From an uncultured Clostridia bacterium (lineage in GTDB: Bacteria > Bacillota > Clostridia > TANB77 > CAG-508), in NCBI GenBank assembly GCA_910589185.1, contig CAJUSU010000022.1, positions 1-24,202 on the forward strand: a stretch of DNA of 24,202 bases, given 5' to 3'. The notes below the pieces were generated by a model, which worked only from the letters and a program-made list of their open reading frames with translations, ran no database searches and was not told the origin of the DNA. Position 1 is the first letter of the stretch. Each line of letters opens with the position of its first letter. The position numbers were made by a program, and so were the translations under genes. Shown here in pieces: positions 7,004 to 16,087 of the stretch.

Positions 7004-9989
7004 TTAACCAAATAGCTCCATAATATCCTTTTTAGATAACTGACTAATAAAAGTATTTTGAGTTGATAACATATTATCTACTAACTTTGCCTTTTTTTGC
7101 TGTAACTCATATATCTTTTCTTCAATAGAATTCTTCGTAATTAATTTATATACTTGTACATTATTTTTTTGTCCTATTCGATAGGTTCTGTCTGTAGCCT
7201 GATTTTCTGCTGAAATATTCCACCAAGGATCATAATGAATTACCATATCTGCTCCTGTTAAGTTAAGTCCTGTTCCTCCTGCTTTTAAAGAAATTAAAAA
7301 TACTTTAATATCCTTATCTTCATTAAACTTATCTACTAATTCAATTCTTTCTGATACCTTAGTTTGCCCTGTTAATTTTAAATAACTGATTTGATTTTTC
7401 TTCAGCTCTTTTTCTATAATTGGAAACATAGATGTATAACCTGAGAACAGTAGAATTTTATGTCCTCCTTTTGTAGCCTCTGTTACAACTTCAATACATT
7501 GTGTCAGTTTACTACTCTCTCCTTCATAATCTTGCAAAAATAAATTAGGATGGCAACAAATTTGTCTTAATCTCATCAATAATGCTAAAATTTTAATTTG
7601 ACTGTTTTCAAAACCATTCATTTGAATTTCATCAGCCACTTCTTTTTTAGCCCTTGCTAAATGACTCAAATAAATTTTTTGTTGTTCTTCTTCCATTTCA
7701 TTATATAATACTGTTACTGTCTTATCTGGCAATTCAGTTAATACTTCTTTTTTTATTCTTCTTAATACAAAAGGCTCTATCATTTTTTTTAGTTTTTCTA
7801 ACTTTTCTTCATTATTATCTTTCACAATTGCAAGTTCATATAGTTCCTTAAATTTACGATATTTAAATAAATAGCCAGGCATAATAAAATCAAAAATAGA
7901 CCATAATTCTGAAAGTGAATTTTCAATTGGTGTTCCTGTTAATGCAAATCTCGTCTGTGCTGTTATTCTCTTAATTGCCTTTGCATTTTGTGTATTGTTG
8001 TTTTTAATATATTGTGCTTCATCTGCAATCATATATTTAAAGTGATACATACCGTCATATAACTCAATATCTCTTTTTAGAGAATCATAAGAAGTTATAA
8101 TAATATGATAGTTTTCAATTTCTTTAATTTTTCTTTCTCGTTCTCCAGCACTGCCACTAATCACTAATGCTTTTAAACTAGGCGAAAACTTTTCTACCTC
8201 TCCTAACCAGTTTAATGTTAAAGAACTCGGACATACCACTATAGAAGGCTGTGCTTTTCTTCCTCCTTCTTGTTCACCATTAACATAAGATAAAATAACT
8301 GCCAATACTTGAATCGTTTTTCCGAAGTCCCATATCATCTGCTAAAATCCCACCAAAATGATAATCATCTAATGTCTTTAGCCATTGATATCCTACTTTT
8401 TGGTAATTTCTCAAATCTGCTTGCAATCCCATTGGAAGTTGTATCTCATCAGTCTTCCCATTATTCTCTAATTGCTGTATCATATTTTGATATGTACTAT
8501 CTCTTTGAATAGCTACATTATCCAAAGATTTCAACATTTTTTCTAAATATAGTGTACGATAAACAGGTAGTTTCATTACTCCGCTACTTAATTCTTTAGC
8601 ATCAATTTCCATATTCGTCGTAAGTTCCTCTAAAAATTGCATAGCTTCATTATTTTCTAATTTCATGTATGTTCCATCTTTTAAACGGTGAAACTTCTTT
8701 TTAACCTGATATTTTTGTAGCATTTCTGATAAATCGGTCAAATCAATCCCAATTTGTGATAAATCAATTTCTAATAAATTATTTTCAATACGAATACCAA
8801 TATTTTTCATTTGAAAACTATGTATTTCCTTTTTCCTAAAAGCATCTGTTACTAGCACTTCATATCTTTTCATATAGCTTTCAATTTCTTCAGATAAAAA
8901 TTGGTAAATAATATCTTCTTTTGTTAAAATTAGTTTTGCATTCGCTTTATCTAGCATAAATCCCGTTTTAATAAATTGATGTAACGCTTCATTCTCTCTA
9001 ATAATATTACGAGCTATAGTTACCTTTTCATTGATTAAAGGATTAAACTCAAAATCTTCATAACAAAAACGAATATCTGCTACAATATAATTATTCTTGT
9101 CATAATCCAAATAAATTTTTACGCCTAAATTTTTTGGAACACATCTCTTTTCAACTTCTGGAGATAAATTCTCCTTTTCTACCTCATTCGGCAAATTTGG
9201 TGCAATGATAGCAAAGAAACTGGTCAATTCAGCTTCATCAATCGTAATTTGATTTGTATAATTTTTACGTAATACCTCTAATAATTTTAAGGTACTATTT
9301 TCAAAATCCTTACTACAACGATAAATTGCATTTTGAAAAAGCATATAGGTATAATCTTTGCCCTCTAAAATTTCATAACCAAAGATATCCATATTTGCTT
9401 GAAAACTAAACTTTTCATTAGGTAATTGAGTAATAGTAAATGGGATATTAGGTTCTATAGAAGAAAAATAGATTTCCTTTTCTGCATTATTATTTCTTTG
9501 AAAAGCGACTGTAGACTCTTGTAATGCTTCAAATAAATCGTCCAATCCCATATTAGAAATAAAAATATTGTCTAATATAAATGCTTTTTTATAGTAATTA
9601 TAACCTTCTGATGCTTCATTACTATATTTCATAATTTCAGCATATTTTAACATAAAGTCTAAAATTGGAAGAGATTCTCTAGAAAAAGATTCTCTTTTAT
9701 GAACTAAATTTAATTTTGTTCCATATTGGTATGGCTCTTGGTGAAGCATCTTATTGTAAAAATCAGGTAAATTCTTAATTTTATAAAGCTGTTTATCACC
9801 TATTTTAAACTCTACCTTCATTTTTTTGTTGAAATCGTCATAATAGATTTTTGGAACAATATTAATATTACGAGCATATTCTAGTATTTCTTCTTTTTTC
9901 TCATCATTTTCTTGCATAAAGCTACCTAGTAGCTGTTTGAATACTCTATGATTTTCCTTTTCGCGAATTTGCTCTTGATTTTCTAACAT
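7004..9989 (-). CDS. SNF2-family DNA-dependent ATPase, +1 frameshift at CGG in Walker A
   Basis: A bacterial SWI2/SNF2 remodeller-like ATPase of about 994 aa, but only if read through a +1 shift at 8324. The 0-frame gives ...ILADDMGL, then CGG and 13 more codons to a stop at 8280. Skipping the C gives DDMGLGKTIQVLAV, the exact helicase motif I. The part after the shift has motif II DEAQ (about 656-659), motif III (TGTPIENSLSELW), motif V (KAGGTGLNLTGAD) and motif VI (QATDRTYRIGQ). The N-terminal 500 residues resemble the SNF2-associated region; I see no SWIM zinc finger. The ATG at 9989 has a GGAGGA Shine-Dalgarno and a promoter 32 bp upstream (-10 at 10021). Both halves are otherwise intact, so it is probably functional. 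Confidence 0.9.
8322..8324 (-). other. +1 frameshift site, in-frame CGG (SNF2 gene, codon 556)
   Basis: Reading frame GGA CTT CGG AAA AAC becomes GGA CTT (C) GGA AAA ACG. The skipped base is the C at 8324. The shift restores the Gly of the Walker A GKT. An A AAA AAC-like run nearby would favour -1 slippage, which is the wrong direction. Confidence 0.88.
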
Positions 9990-10020
9990 GACTTTCCTCC
10001 ACCAAATTATCAATTGTAAT

Positions 10021-10049
10021 ATTATACTATAAGTATAGCAATTTTGCAA
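10021..10049 (-). promoter_or_regulatory. Promoter of the SNF2 gene
   Basis: On the minus strand a -35 TTGCAA (10049-10044), a 17-nt spacer and a perfect -10 TATAAT (10026-10021). Transcription would start near 10014, about 25 nt before the ATG at 9989, which rules out the longer open frame that reaches back to 10049. Confidence 0.72.
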
Positions 10050-10071
10050 GGTAGTTAGACTAAAATCTGTT

Positions 10072-10113
10072 AAAGACCTTACCTCTACTGTAAACAGTAA
10101 ATATAAGGTCTTT
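10072..10113. terminator. Stem-loop downstream of topA
   Basis: Outer 10-bp stem AAAGACCTTA (10072-10081) with TAAGGTCTTT (10104-10113), enclosing an inner hairpin TACTG/CAGTA (10086-10099). It follows the topA stop and precedes the SNF2 promoter, so it most likely ends topA transcription. The long T run (10111-10117) is on the plus strand, however, so as an intrinsic terminator it looks stronger for antisense transcription from the left. Confidence 0.55.
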
Positions 10114-10125
10114 TTTTCTATGTTT

Positions 10126-12198
10126 TTATTTCTTTTTTGTTGCAGTCTTCTTAGTTGCTCTCTTCGTTGAAGACTTTTTTGTTGTCCTCTTCTTTGTTGG
10201 TTCCTCTGGGTGCCATTCTTCTCCTACCTTTGGTGCATTCCATGAAATGTATTCACAAGTCTTTCCATTGTTTTCACAAACATAGAATTTTCTACCTCTT
10301 TTTGACTTCTTCACTTGTACAGTTCCGCCACACACTGGACAAGGCACATCAATTGTTTCGACAATTGGTTTTGCATTCTTGCATTCAGGATATCCTGGAC
10401 AAGCTAAAAATTTCCCATATCTACCATATTTAATCACCATCATTCTGCCGCATTTTTCGCATGGTACATCAGAAACTTCTTCTACTAATTCTACATGTTC
10501 TAATTCTTTCTCTACCTTTTCTACTTCTTTTTCAAAAGGCCCATAGAATTCACGAATGATTTTTTTCCATGGCTCTTTTCCTTCTGCTACTTCATCAAAT
10601 TCTTCCTCAATTTTTGCTGTAAATTCTACATTGATAACATCTGTGAAATTTTCTGTTAATAACTGATTCACAATTTTGCCCAAATCTGTTGGTACAAGCT
10701 GCTTTTGTTCTTTTTGAATATATCTTCTTTCTAATATAGTAGTGATAGTTGGAGAATACGTACTTGGTCTGCCAATTCCTTTTTCTTCTAAAGCTTTTAC
10801 TAAGCTTGCCTCTGTATATCTTGCTGGTGGTTGTGTAAAGCTTTGTTTTGGTTCTAGCTTTTTCTTAGTTACTTCTTGCCCTACTGTTAACTCTGGGATA
10901 GAAGTATTTTCTTCCTCTTCTTTTTCTCCTTCTAATGTTTCGACATATAAAGTCATAAATCCTTTAAATTTTAGAGTTTGACCATTTGCTTTAAAATGAT
11001 AGTCATTTACTGCTATATCACTAGATATCGTATCATATACTGCTTGTGCCATTTGACTTGCAATAAATCGGTTATAAATTAATCGATATAGCTTATATTG
11101 GTCACTAGTCAAGTGTTCTTTAATTTTTTCTGGGTCTAAGTCAATATAAGTTGGTCTAATTGCCTCATGGGCATCTTGTGCTCCTGCTTTTGTCTTGTAA
11201 TAACGATTTTCATAATAGCTTGCACCATATTTTTCTGTAATAATAGTTTTAGCTACTGCCCTTGCTTCCTCTGAAATTCTAGTAGAGTCTGTTCTCATAT
11301 AAGTAATTAAACCTACTGTACCTTTTTCTCCTACATTCACACCTTCATATAGTCCCTGTGCTACTGACATGGTTTTCTTTAACGTAAAGCCTAATTTACG
11401 AGATGCTTCCTGTTGCATAGTACTAGTGGTAAATGGTGGTGCTGGTGTTCTTTTCTTTTCTCCCTTTTTGATATCTGCTACAATATACTTTCCTTTTTCA
11501 ATTGCTTTTAAGATTTCTTTTACTTCTTCTTCAGTATGAACCTCCATCTTTTTGTTTCCTTTACCAAAGAAGGTAGCTTGAAATTCTTTTTTGCTTTTTG
11601 GTTCTACTAGAGTAGCATAGATATTCCAATATTCTTCTGGAATAAAATGCTCAATTTCTTCTTCTCTATCTACAATTAGTTTAACAGCTACTGATTGCAC
11701 TCTACCTGCTGATAGCCCAGTTTTGACCTTTTTCCAAAGTACAGGACTTATTTTGTAACCTACGATTCTATCTAATACTCTTCTTGCTTGTTGAGCATCT
11801 GTTAAATTCATATCTATTTTTCTTGGTTTTTTGATAGACTCTTTGACAGTCTCTTTTGTGATTTCATTAAAAGTAACTCTACAATTACTGTCTTCTGGAA
11901 TTTCTAAAATATGCGCTAAATGCCAAGCAATTGCTTCTCCCTCACGGTCAGGGTCGGTCGCTAAGTAAACTTGTTTTGCATTTTTTGCTTCCTTTTTCAA
12001 ACTTTTAATCAAATCACCTTTTCCACGAATATTAATATATTCTGGTTCAAAGTCATGTTCTATGTCTATTCCCATTTTAGATTTTGGTAAATCTCGAATG
12101 TGCCCCATAGATGCCATTACCTTGGTACTTCCCCCTAAAAATTTTTTAATTGTGTTAGCCTTTGCTGGTGATTCCACAATAATTAATTTATCTGCCAT
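10126..12198 (-). CDS. topA: DNA topoisomerase I (type IA)
   Basis: TopA relaxes negative supercoils through a transient 5'-phosphotyrosine link to one strand. The 690-aa product has the TOPRIM motifs IVESPAKANTIKKFLG (7-22) and ATDPDREGEAIAWHL (80-94), and the active-site Tyr300 in GLITYMRTDSTRIS. Two four-Cys zinc ribbons lie at about 575-605 (CEKCG...CPGYPEC) and 612-645 (CPVCGG...C...C), followed by a Lys/Thr/Arg tail that ends in a run of lysines and likely helps bind DNA. The ATG at 12198 has an AAGGAG Shine-Dalgarno (12206-12211). It has its own promoter at 12238-12266 and is followed by a stem-loop. Confidence 0.97.
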   Translation of the reverse strand: MADKLIIVESPAKANTIKKFLGGSTKVMASMGHIRDLPKSKMGIDIEHDFEPEYINIRGKGDLIKSLKKEAKNAKQVYLATDPDREGEAIAWHLAHILEIPEDSNCRVTFNEITKETVKESIKKPRKIDMNLTDAQQARRVLDRIVGYKISPVLWKKVKTGLSAGRVQSVAVKLIVDREEEIEHFIPEEYWNIYATLVEPKSKKEFQATFFGKGNKKMEVHTEEEVKEILKAIEKGKYIVADIKKGEKKRTPAPPFTTSTMQQEASRKLGFTLKKTMSVAQGLYEGVNVGEKGTVGLITYMRTDSTRISEEARAVAKTIITEKYGASYYENRYYKTKAGAQDAHEAIRPTYIDLDPEKIKEHLTSDQYKLYRLIYNRFIASQMAQAVYDTISSDIAVNDYHFKANGQTLKFKGFMTLYVETLEGEKEEEENTSIPELTVGQEVTKKKLEPKQSFTQPPARYTEASLVKALEEKGIGRPSTYSPTITTILERRYIQKEQKQLVPTDLGKIVNQLLTENFTDVINVEFTAKIEEEFDEVAEGKEPWKKIIREFYGPFEKEVEKVEKELEHVELVEEVSDVPCEKCGRMMVIKYGRYGKFLACPGYPECKNAKPIVETIDVPCPVCGGTVQVKKSKRGRKFYVCENNGKTCEYISWNAPKVGEEWHPEEPTKKRTTKKSSTKRATKKTATKKK

Positions 12199-12237
12199 TT
12201 GTATTCTCCTTAAATTTTTGCCTTTTACTATTATAGT

Positions 12238-12266
12238 ATCATAGACTAATTTGATTCATTTTGCAA
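12238..12266 (-). promoter_or_regulatory. Promoter of topA
   Basis: -35 TTGCAA (12266-12261), 17-nt spacer, -10 TATGAT (12243-12238) on the minus strand, 40 bp upstream of the topA ATG and just after the terminator of the preceding gene. The CTTGCAAA sequence around the -35 is shared with the promoters at 10021-10049 (partly) and 12686-12714. Confidence 0.65.
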
Positions 12267-12290
12267 GTAATTTTTATATAAAGTCATAAG

Positions 12291-12322
12291 AAAAAAATAG
12301 CATCTGTTTATAGATGCTATTT
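12291..12322 (-). terminator. Rho-independent terminator after the DUF6514-like gene
   Basis: On the minus strand AAATAGCATCT (12322-12312), a 6-nt loop and AGATGCTATTT (12305-12295) form an 11-bp stem. It is followed by further T's to 12291, giving a run of seven. Confidence 0.88.
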
Positions 12323-12333
12323 ATCTACTCATT

Positions 12334-12648
12334 TTATATTGATGCAAAATCTTCTAGAACATCTCTTAAAGCTACTGGTGTAACTTTATTTTCAATCAAC
12401 AGCTGTAGCATTTTCTCTGCTTCTTGCTCTTGGCTAAAAATATGACTGAATTCACTCTTTTCCATACAACTTTCTTTTGTATCTTCATGTGTTTTTAAAA
12501 TGCCTATTCCATATGGTTTTTCGACATTTTTTGGCATACAAGTATGTATTTTGTAATACTCTAGATTAATTGGAAATTCTTCTGTTACTCCTTTTGTGAT
12601 ACAGTCACAAATTGATACACTACCATACACTTCAACCGATTTTTCCAA
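12334..12648 (-). CDS. Small DUF6514-like protein (104 aa)
   Basis: A 104-aa cytoplasmic protein with no signal peptide or membrane segment. The central YGIGILK strand and the C-terminal helix region (AEKMLQLLIENKVTPVALRDVLEDF) resemble the small clostridial DUF6514 family as I remember it; the function of that family is unknown. It has four Cys (14, 16, 38, 61), including a CDC pair. The start is TTG at 12648, supported by a GGGAGGTG Shine-Dalgarno (12658-12665) 9 nt upstream and by the promoter at 12686-12714. It is a single-gene unit with its own promoter and terminator between murG and topA. The family call needs a profile search. Confidence 0.8.
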   Translation of the reverse strand: MEKSVEVYGSVSICDCITKGVTEEFPINLEYYKIHTCMPKNVEKPYGIGILKTHEDTKESCMEKSEFSHIFSQEQEAEKMLQLLIENKVTPVALRDVLEDFASI

Positions 12649-12685
12649 AGTTTCTTACACCTCCCTTTTCTTTCGCACAGGGACA

Positions 12686-12714
12686 ATTATACAACAGACC
12701 TATAATCTTTGCAA
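12686..12714 (-). promoter_or_regulatory. Promoter of the DUF6514-like gene
   Basis: -35 TTGCAA (12714-12709), 17-nt spacer, -10 TATAAT (12691-12686) on the minus strand, with the Shine-Dalgarno about 20 bp further on. It lies in the 107-bp gap after murG, where I see no clear terminator. Confidence 0.75.
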
Positions 12715-12755
12715 GTGTTTTCGTATGACTTTTTTTGACAGTTTCGACATTTTTT

Positions 12756-13886
12756 TTATTTCCTAAATTCTGGAAATGCTAGTGTTTCAATCTCTTGGTA
12801 AATTTTTTCTTCTACATTTTCAATAGAAATATTTTTTGCATTTTGACCCATTCTCTTTAATTTTTCTCTGTCTTTTACCATATTTTCAATCATATCATTC
12901 AATAAATCAGCGGTTAGATTTTTATCTAAAATAATTTTTGCAGCATCAACTTTCTCTAATACCTTCGCATTGTATTCTTGATGATTTTCTGTTGCAAATG
13001 GAAATGGTATAAATATAGCAGGCTTTCCTACATTAGAAATTTCTGTAATTGTCATAGCACCACTTCTGCATACTACTAAATCGACAATATTCATAATTTC
13101 TTCCATATTATAGATATATGGTACTATTTTCACTCTTTGTAAATGTTCTATTTCCATTTGGCATTCTATTAATTTCTCTTTTACTTGTTCATATTGTGCA
13201 GGTCCTGCTGCCCAAATAATTTGATAGTTACTATTCTTCTGTTGTTTAATAATTTGTACTAAGCTTTCATTAATACTTTGTGCTCCTTGACTCCCTCCAA
13301 AACACAAAGCAATTGGCAAATCTTCTTGTAATCCAAGCTGCTTAATTAATTGTATCCTCTGGCTATTAGAAACTTCTATGTACTTCACCTTGGTTGGTGT
13401 TCCTGTTACAGCAATTTTCTTTGCATTTGGAATACGCTTTCTAGCATCTTCAAATCCTAGCAAAATAGTATCTGCTTTTTTTGACAACATTTTAATTGCA
13501 ATTCCGGGAAACGCATTGCTTTCATGTAGTATAATTGGAATTCTAGCCTTTTTTGCAGCCATTCCTACTGGTACACATATATATCCACCTGTCCCAATAA
13601 CGATATCTGGCTGAAACTCTTGTATTATCTTTCTTGCTTCACCAATAGAACGGAAAGTTTTATACATCTTCTTAAAATTATCTAAAGAAATCCTGCGATT
13701 AAATCCATATGCTTGAATTGTTTTTAGACTATATCCTGCTCTTGGCACTAAATCATTTTCTAAACCTCGATTTGTTCCTATAAAAATAATCTCTGAGTTT
13801 GGCTCTTTCTCTTTTATTTTATTCGCTATTGCAATCCCAGGATTAATATGTCCCCCTGTCCCTGCTGCTGCTATGATTACTTTCAT
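12756..13886 (-). CDS. murG: UDP-GlcNAc:lipid I N-acetylglucosaminyltransferase MurG
   Basis: MurG adds GlcNAc to lipid I to give lipid II on the inner face of the membrane. The 376-aa product begins with the glycine-rich motif GTGGHINPG (9-17). It contains HESNAFPG, the GGSQGAQSIN motif between the two GT-B domains, and the donor-binding segment PFPFATENHQEYNA. The ATG at 13886 has an AAAGGAAAG Shine-Dalgarno (13894-13902). If ftsW ends at 13912 through the CGG shift, the two genes are 25 bp apart with room for this site; the unshifted ftsW frame would instead overlap the murG start by 4 bp. It is the last gene of the wall cluster. Confidence 0.97.
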   Translation of the reverse strand: MKVIIAAAGTGGHINPGIAIANKIKEKEPNSEIIFIGTNRGLENDLVPRAGYSLKTIQAYGFNRRISLDNFKKMYKTFRSIGEARKIIQEFQPDIVIGTGGYICVPVGMAAKKARIPIILHESNAFPGIAIKMLSKKADTILLGFEDARKRIPNAKKIAVTGTPTKVKYIEVSNSQRIQLIKQLGLQEDLPIALCFGGSQGAQSINESLVQIIKQQKNSNYQIIWAAGPAQYEQVKEKLIECQMEIEHLQRVKIVPYIYNMEEIMNIVDLVVCRSGAMTITEISNVGKPAIFIPFPFATENHQEYNAKVLEKVDAAKIILDKNLTADLLNDMIENMVKDREKLKRMGQNAKNISIENVEEKIYQEIETLAFPEFRK

Positions 13887-13911
13887 TCTCTAACTTTCCT
13901 TTCTGTATATT

Positions 13912-15070
13912 TTAAGCCTTTTGACCTGCTCGCGAAATATTCAGTAAAATACCGTACACTAGATAATAAAATAAATAAAGCTGTACCACCATAACTAAAG
14001 AATGGTAGTGGAATACCAGTATTTGGCATAGAAGAAGTTACTACAGCAATATTTAGAATAACTTGAATTGCGACCAAGCTAGTAATTCCCACTGCAAGTA
14101 ATCCTCCAAACGTATCTGGTGCTTTCATAGCGATTAAAATACCTCTCCAGATAAAAATAGCAAATAACGCAATAATAATACTGCAGCCTACAAAGCCTAA
14201 TTCTTCTGCTATAATCGAAAAGATAAAGTCATTTTGAGGTTCAGAAATATATAAATATTTCTGCTTACTGCCACCAAGTCCCGTTCCGAATAAGCCTCCG
14301 GATCCAATAGCATACAAACTTTGAACTACTTGCCACCCTGTATCTGTAGCATCTGCCCACGGGTCTAAGAAGGAGATAATTCTATTAATACGGAAACTAT
14401 CTTCTCCTCCCCCTGAATTAATTTTGTATAGCAAATAAGCACCTATTGCTCCTCCTCCTGCTAACCCTGCACAGATAAAATGAAGCATTCTAGCACCTGC
14501 AATAATCATCATAACACAAGTAATCATTCCAATAATTAAGGAAGCACTTAAGTGATTTTGTACAAAATATAAAATAGCAATTGGTGGCACAATAAAGGCA
14601 AAAGGCCTGATAAATCCTTTCCAAAAATCTTTCATTTCATTTTTATGGTCTGATAGATAACCTGCAAAGAAGATAATTAGACCAATTTTCGTGAACTCTG
14701 ATGGCTGAAATTGTCCTAGCCCTGGAAATTTTACCCATCTTGTTGCCCCACCAGCTGAAACTTTTATTCCTGGAATTAAAACCAATAGCAAAATTCCTAC
14801 TGAAACGCCATAAATTACCCAATAAAATTTCTTATAAAAACGATAATCTATTTTAGAAATGAAAAACATTGCAGCTAACCCTAAAATAGCAAAAAGTAAC
14901 TGCTTTCCTGCATATTCATAGCTTTCTCCACCTTCTGCTAAAGCAGATGGAGCTGAAGCTGATAATACCATAACAATTCCTAGAGCAAGCAAAATAAACA
15001 CGACAATACAAAGAATAAAGTCAAAAGGATTGTTCATAAATTTAGAAGTTTTTTTTGCTTTTGTTGCCAT
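13912..15070 (-). CDS. ftsW: FtsW/SpoVE lipid II polymerase, hidden +1 frameshift at CGG
   Basis: A SEDS glycosyltransferase that polymerises lipid II, with about ten membrane segments. Family motifs: FQPSEFTKIG (121-130), the catalytic Asp281 in EPQNDFIFSIIAEELG, and NTGIPLPFFSYGGTALF. In the 0-frame the protein continues past CGG (13954-13952) for 23 polar residues to a stop at 13883; this tail is unlike the family. Skipping the C gives SSVGILLNISRAGQKA and a stop at 13912-13914. This matches the conserved ending of Firmicute homologues (B. subtilis SpoVE ends in a similar GVLLNVSRYSRY). I therefore end the gene at 13912 (385 aa). It could be FtsW or SpoVE; the cluster suggests FtsW. Confidence 0.88.
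13952..13954 (-). other. +1 frameshift site, in-frame CGG (ftsW, codon 373)
   Basis: Reading frame AGT GTA CGG TAT TTT becomes AGT GTA (C) GGT ATT TTA CTG AAT. The skipped C is at 13954. Both frames stay open across the site, so it would not show as a broken gene; the evidence is that the +1 frame restores the family C-terminus. Confidence 0.8.
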
Positions 15071-15090
15071 AATTAACTAACATCCTTTCT

Positions 15091-16083
15091 TTACCAGATT
15101 GAAACAAGCCCTATAATACAACAAACTAACGTGATAAGGCTAAATATAGAAACAATTTTGTTTTCTTTCCAACCTGATAACTCAAAATGATGGTGAATAG
15201 GAGCCATTTTGAAAATTCTCTCCCCTGTTTTCTTAAAGTGTTTTACTTGTATCATAACAGAAAGTGTTTCCACAACTGGTACTAATGCAATAATGATAAG
15301 TAGTAGTGGCATTTTAAGGTATAATGCAATACTTGCAATTGCTCCTCCTAATAAAAGGGAACCTGTATCTCCCATCATCACTTTTGCTGGGTGCAAGTTG
15401 AATACTAAAAATGCTAGACAACTTCCTATTAAAATACTACCAAATATCGTAATTTCTTTTATTCCAAAAATAATTCCAATGACAGTTAAACAAGTAAGAA
15501 TAATGGTGGTAACACTAGTGGATAGTCCATCAATCCCATCTGTTAAATTAACTGCATTTGTAGTAGCAAGAAGTACTACTACTGCAAATGGAATATAAAT
15601 CCAAATTGGTAAATTCAAATAAGTTTTCACAAATGGAATGTAAATATCTGTACCTATTTTTAATACTTGTGTAAGATATAACGTAAACCCTACTGCTACA
15701 ACTAATAAGCCTAACATTTTATAGGCAGGTTTTAAACCATCTGTGTTTTTTCCAATTAGTTTTTTTAGGTCATCAATCAGTCCAATAATTCCAAAACCTA
15801 CTGTAACGCTAATCAGAGGAATTAAATTTTGACCTATGGTTACCTCACTTTGATTAGAACTTCTCATATAATTCCACACCATGAAAATTCCAAATAGTAA
15901 AATGGTAATAATCATGATAATTCCACCCATAGTAGGTGTTCCTTGCTTTTTCAAATGTGACTGAGGACCTTCTCTTCTTTCTATTTGCCCTACTTTTAGC
16001 TTTTTTAAAATAGGGATCACAATAAGTGCTATAACCACACTGATTGCAAATGAAAGTAGAACAATTTTTGTTTGAAATTCCAT
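15091..16083 (-). CDS. mraY: Phospho-MurNAc-pentapeptide translocase MraY
   Basis: MraY transfers phospho-MurNAc-pentapeptide to undecaprenyl phosphate to give lipid I. The 330-aa product has about ten membrane segments and the signature loops: IERREGPQSHLKKQGTPTMG after the first segment, IDDLKK, the catalytic NLTDGIDGL, MGDTGSLLLGG, and the C-terminal HHHFELSGW. The ATG at 16083 lies 4 nt after the murE stop with only a weak AGG upstream, so translation is probably coupled to murE. It is followed after 20 bp by ftsW. murD, often found between mraY and ftsW, is absent. Confidence 0.97.
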   Translation of the reverse strand: MEFQTKIVLLSFAISVVIALIVIPILKKLKVGQIERREGPQSHLKKQGTPTMGGIIMIITILLFGIFMVWNYMRSSNQSEVTIGQNLIPLISVTVGFGIIGLIDDLKKLIGKNTDGLKPAYKMLGLLVVAVGFTLYLTQVLKIGTDIYIPFVKTYLNLPIWIYIPFAVVVLLATTNAVNLTDGIDGLSTSVTTIILTCLTVIGIIFGIKEITIFGSILIGSCLAFLVFNLHPAKVMMGDTGSLLLGGAIASIALYLKMPLLLIIIALVPVVETLSVMIQVKHFKKTGERIFKMAPIHHHFELSGWKENKIVSIFSLITLVCCIIGLVSIW

Positions 16084-16087
16084 AACA

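Noticed and set aside
8310..8330. Programmed -1 frameshift on the A-rich GGAAAAAC run in the SNF2 gene
   Set aside because: The required shift is +1 (or -2), so -1 slippage on an A AAA AAC-like heptamer goes the wrong way. The other three sites have no such run.
8280..10049. Two separate SNF2 genes (8280-10049 and 7004-8338) or a pseudogene
   Set aside because: The second frame has no Shine-Dalgarno and starts inside the Walker A motif; both halves are intact and join perfectly with one skipped C. The frame upstream of 9989 lies before the predicted transcription start.
12715..12760. Possible terminator after murG in the T-rich stretch with repeated TTTGACA/CGACA
   Set aside because: The repeats are direct, not inverted; no stem of useful length forms.
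13883..13911. FtsW C-terminal tail in the 0-frame overlapping murG by ATGA
   Set aside because: The overlap looks natural, but the tail is not family-like while the +1 frame gives the conserved ending, so the overlap is taken as chance.
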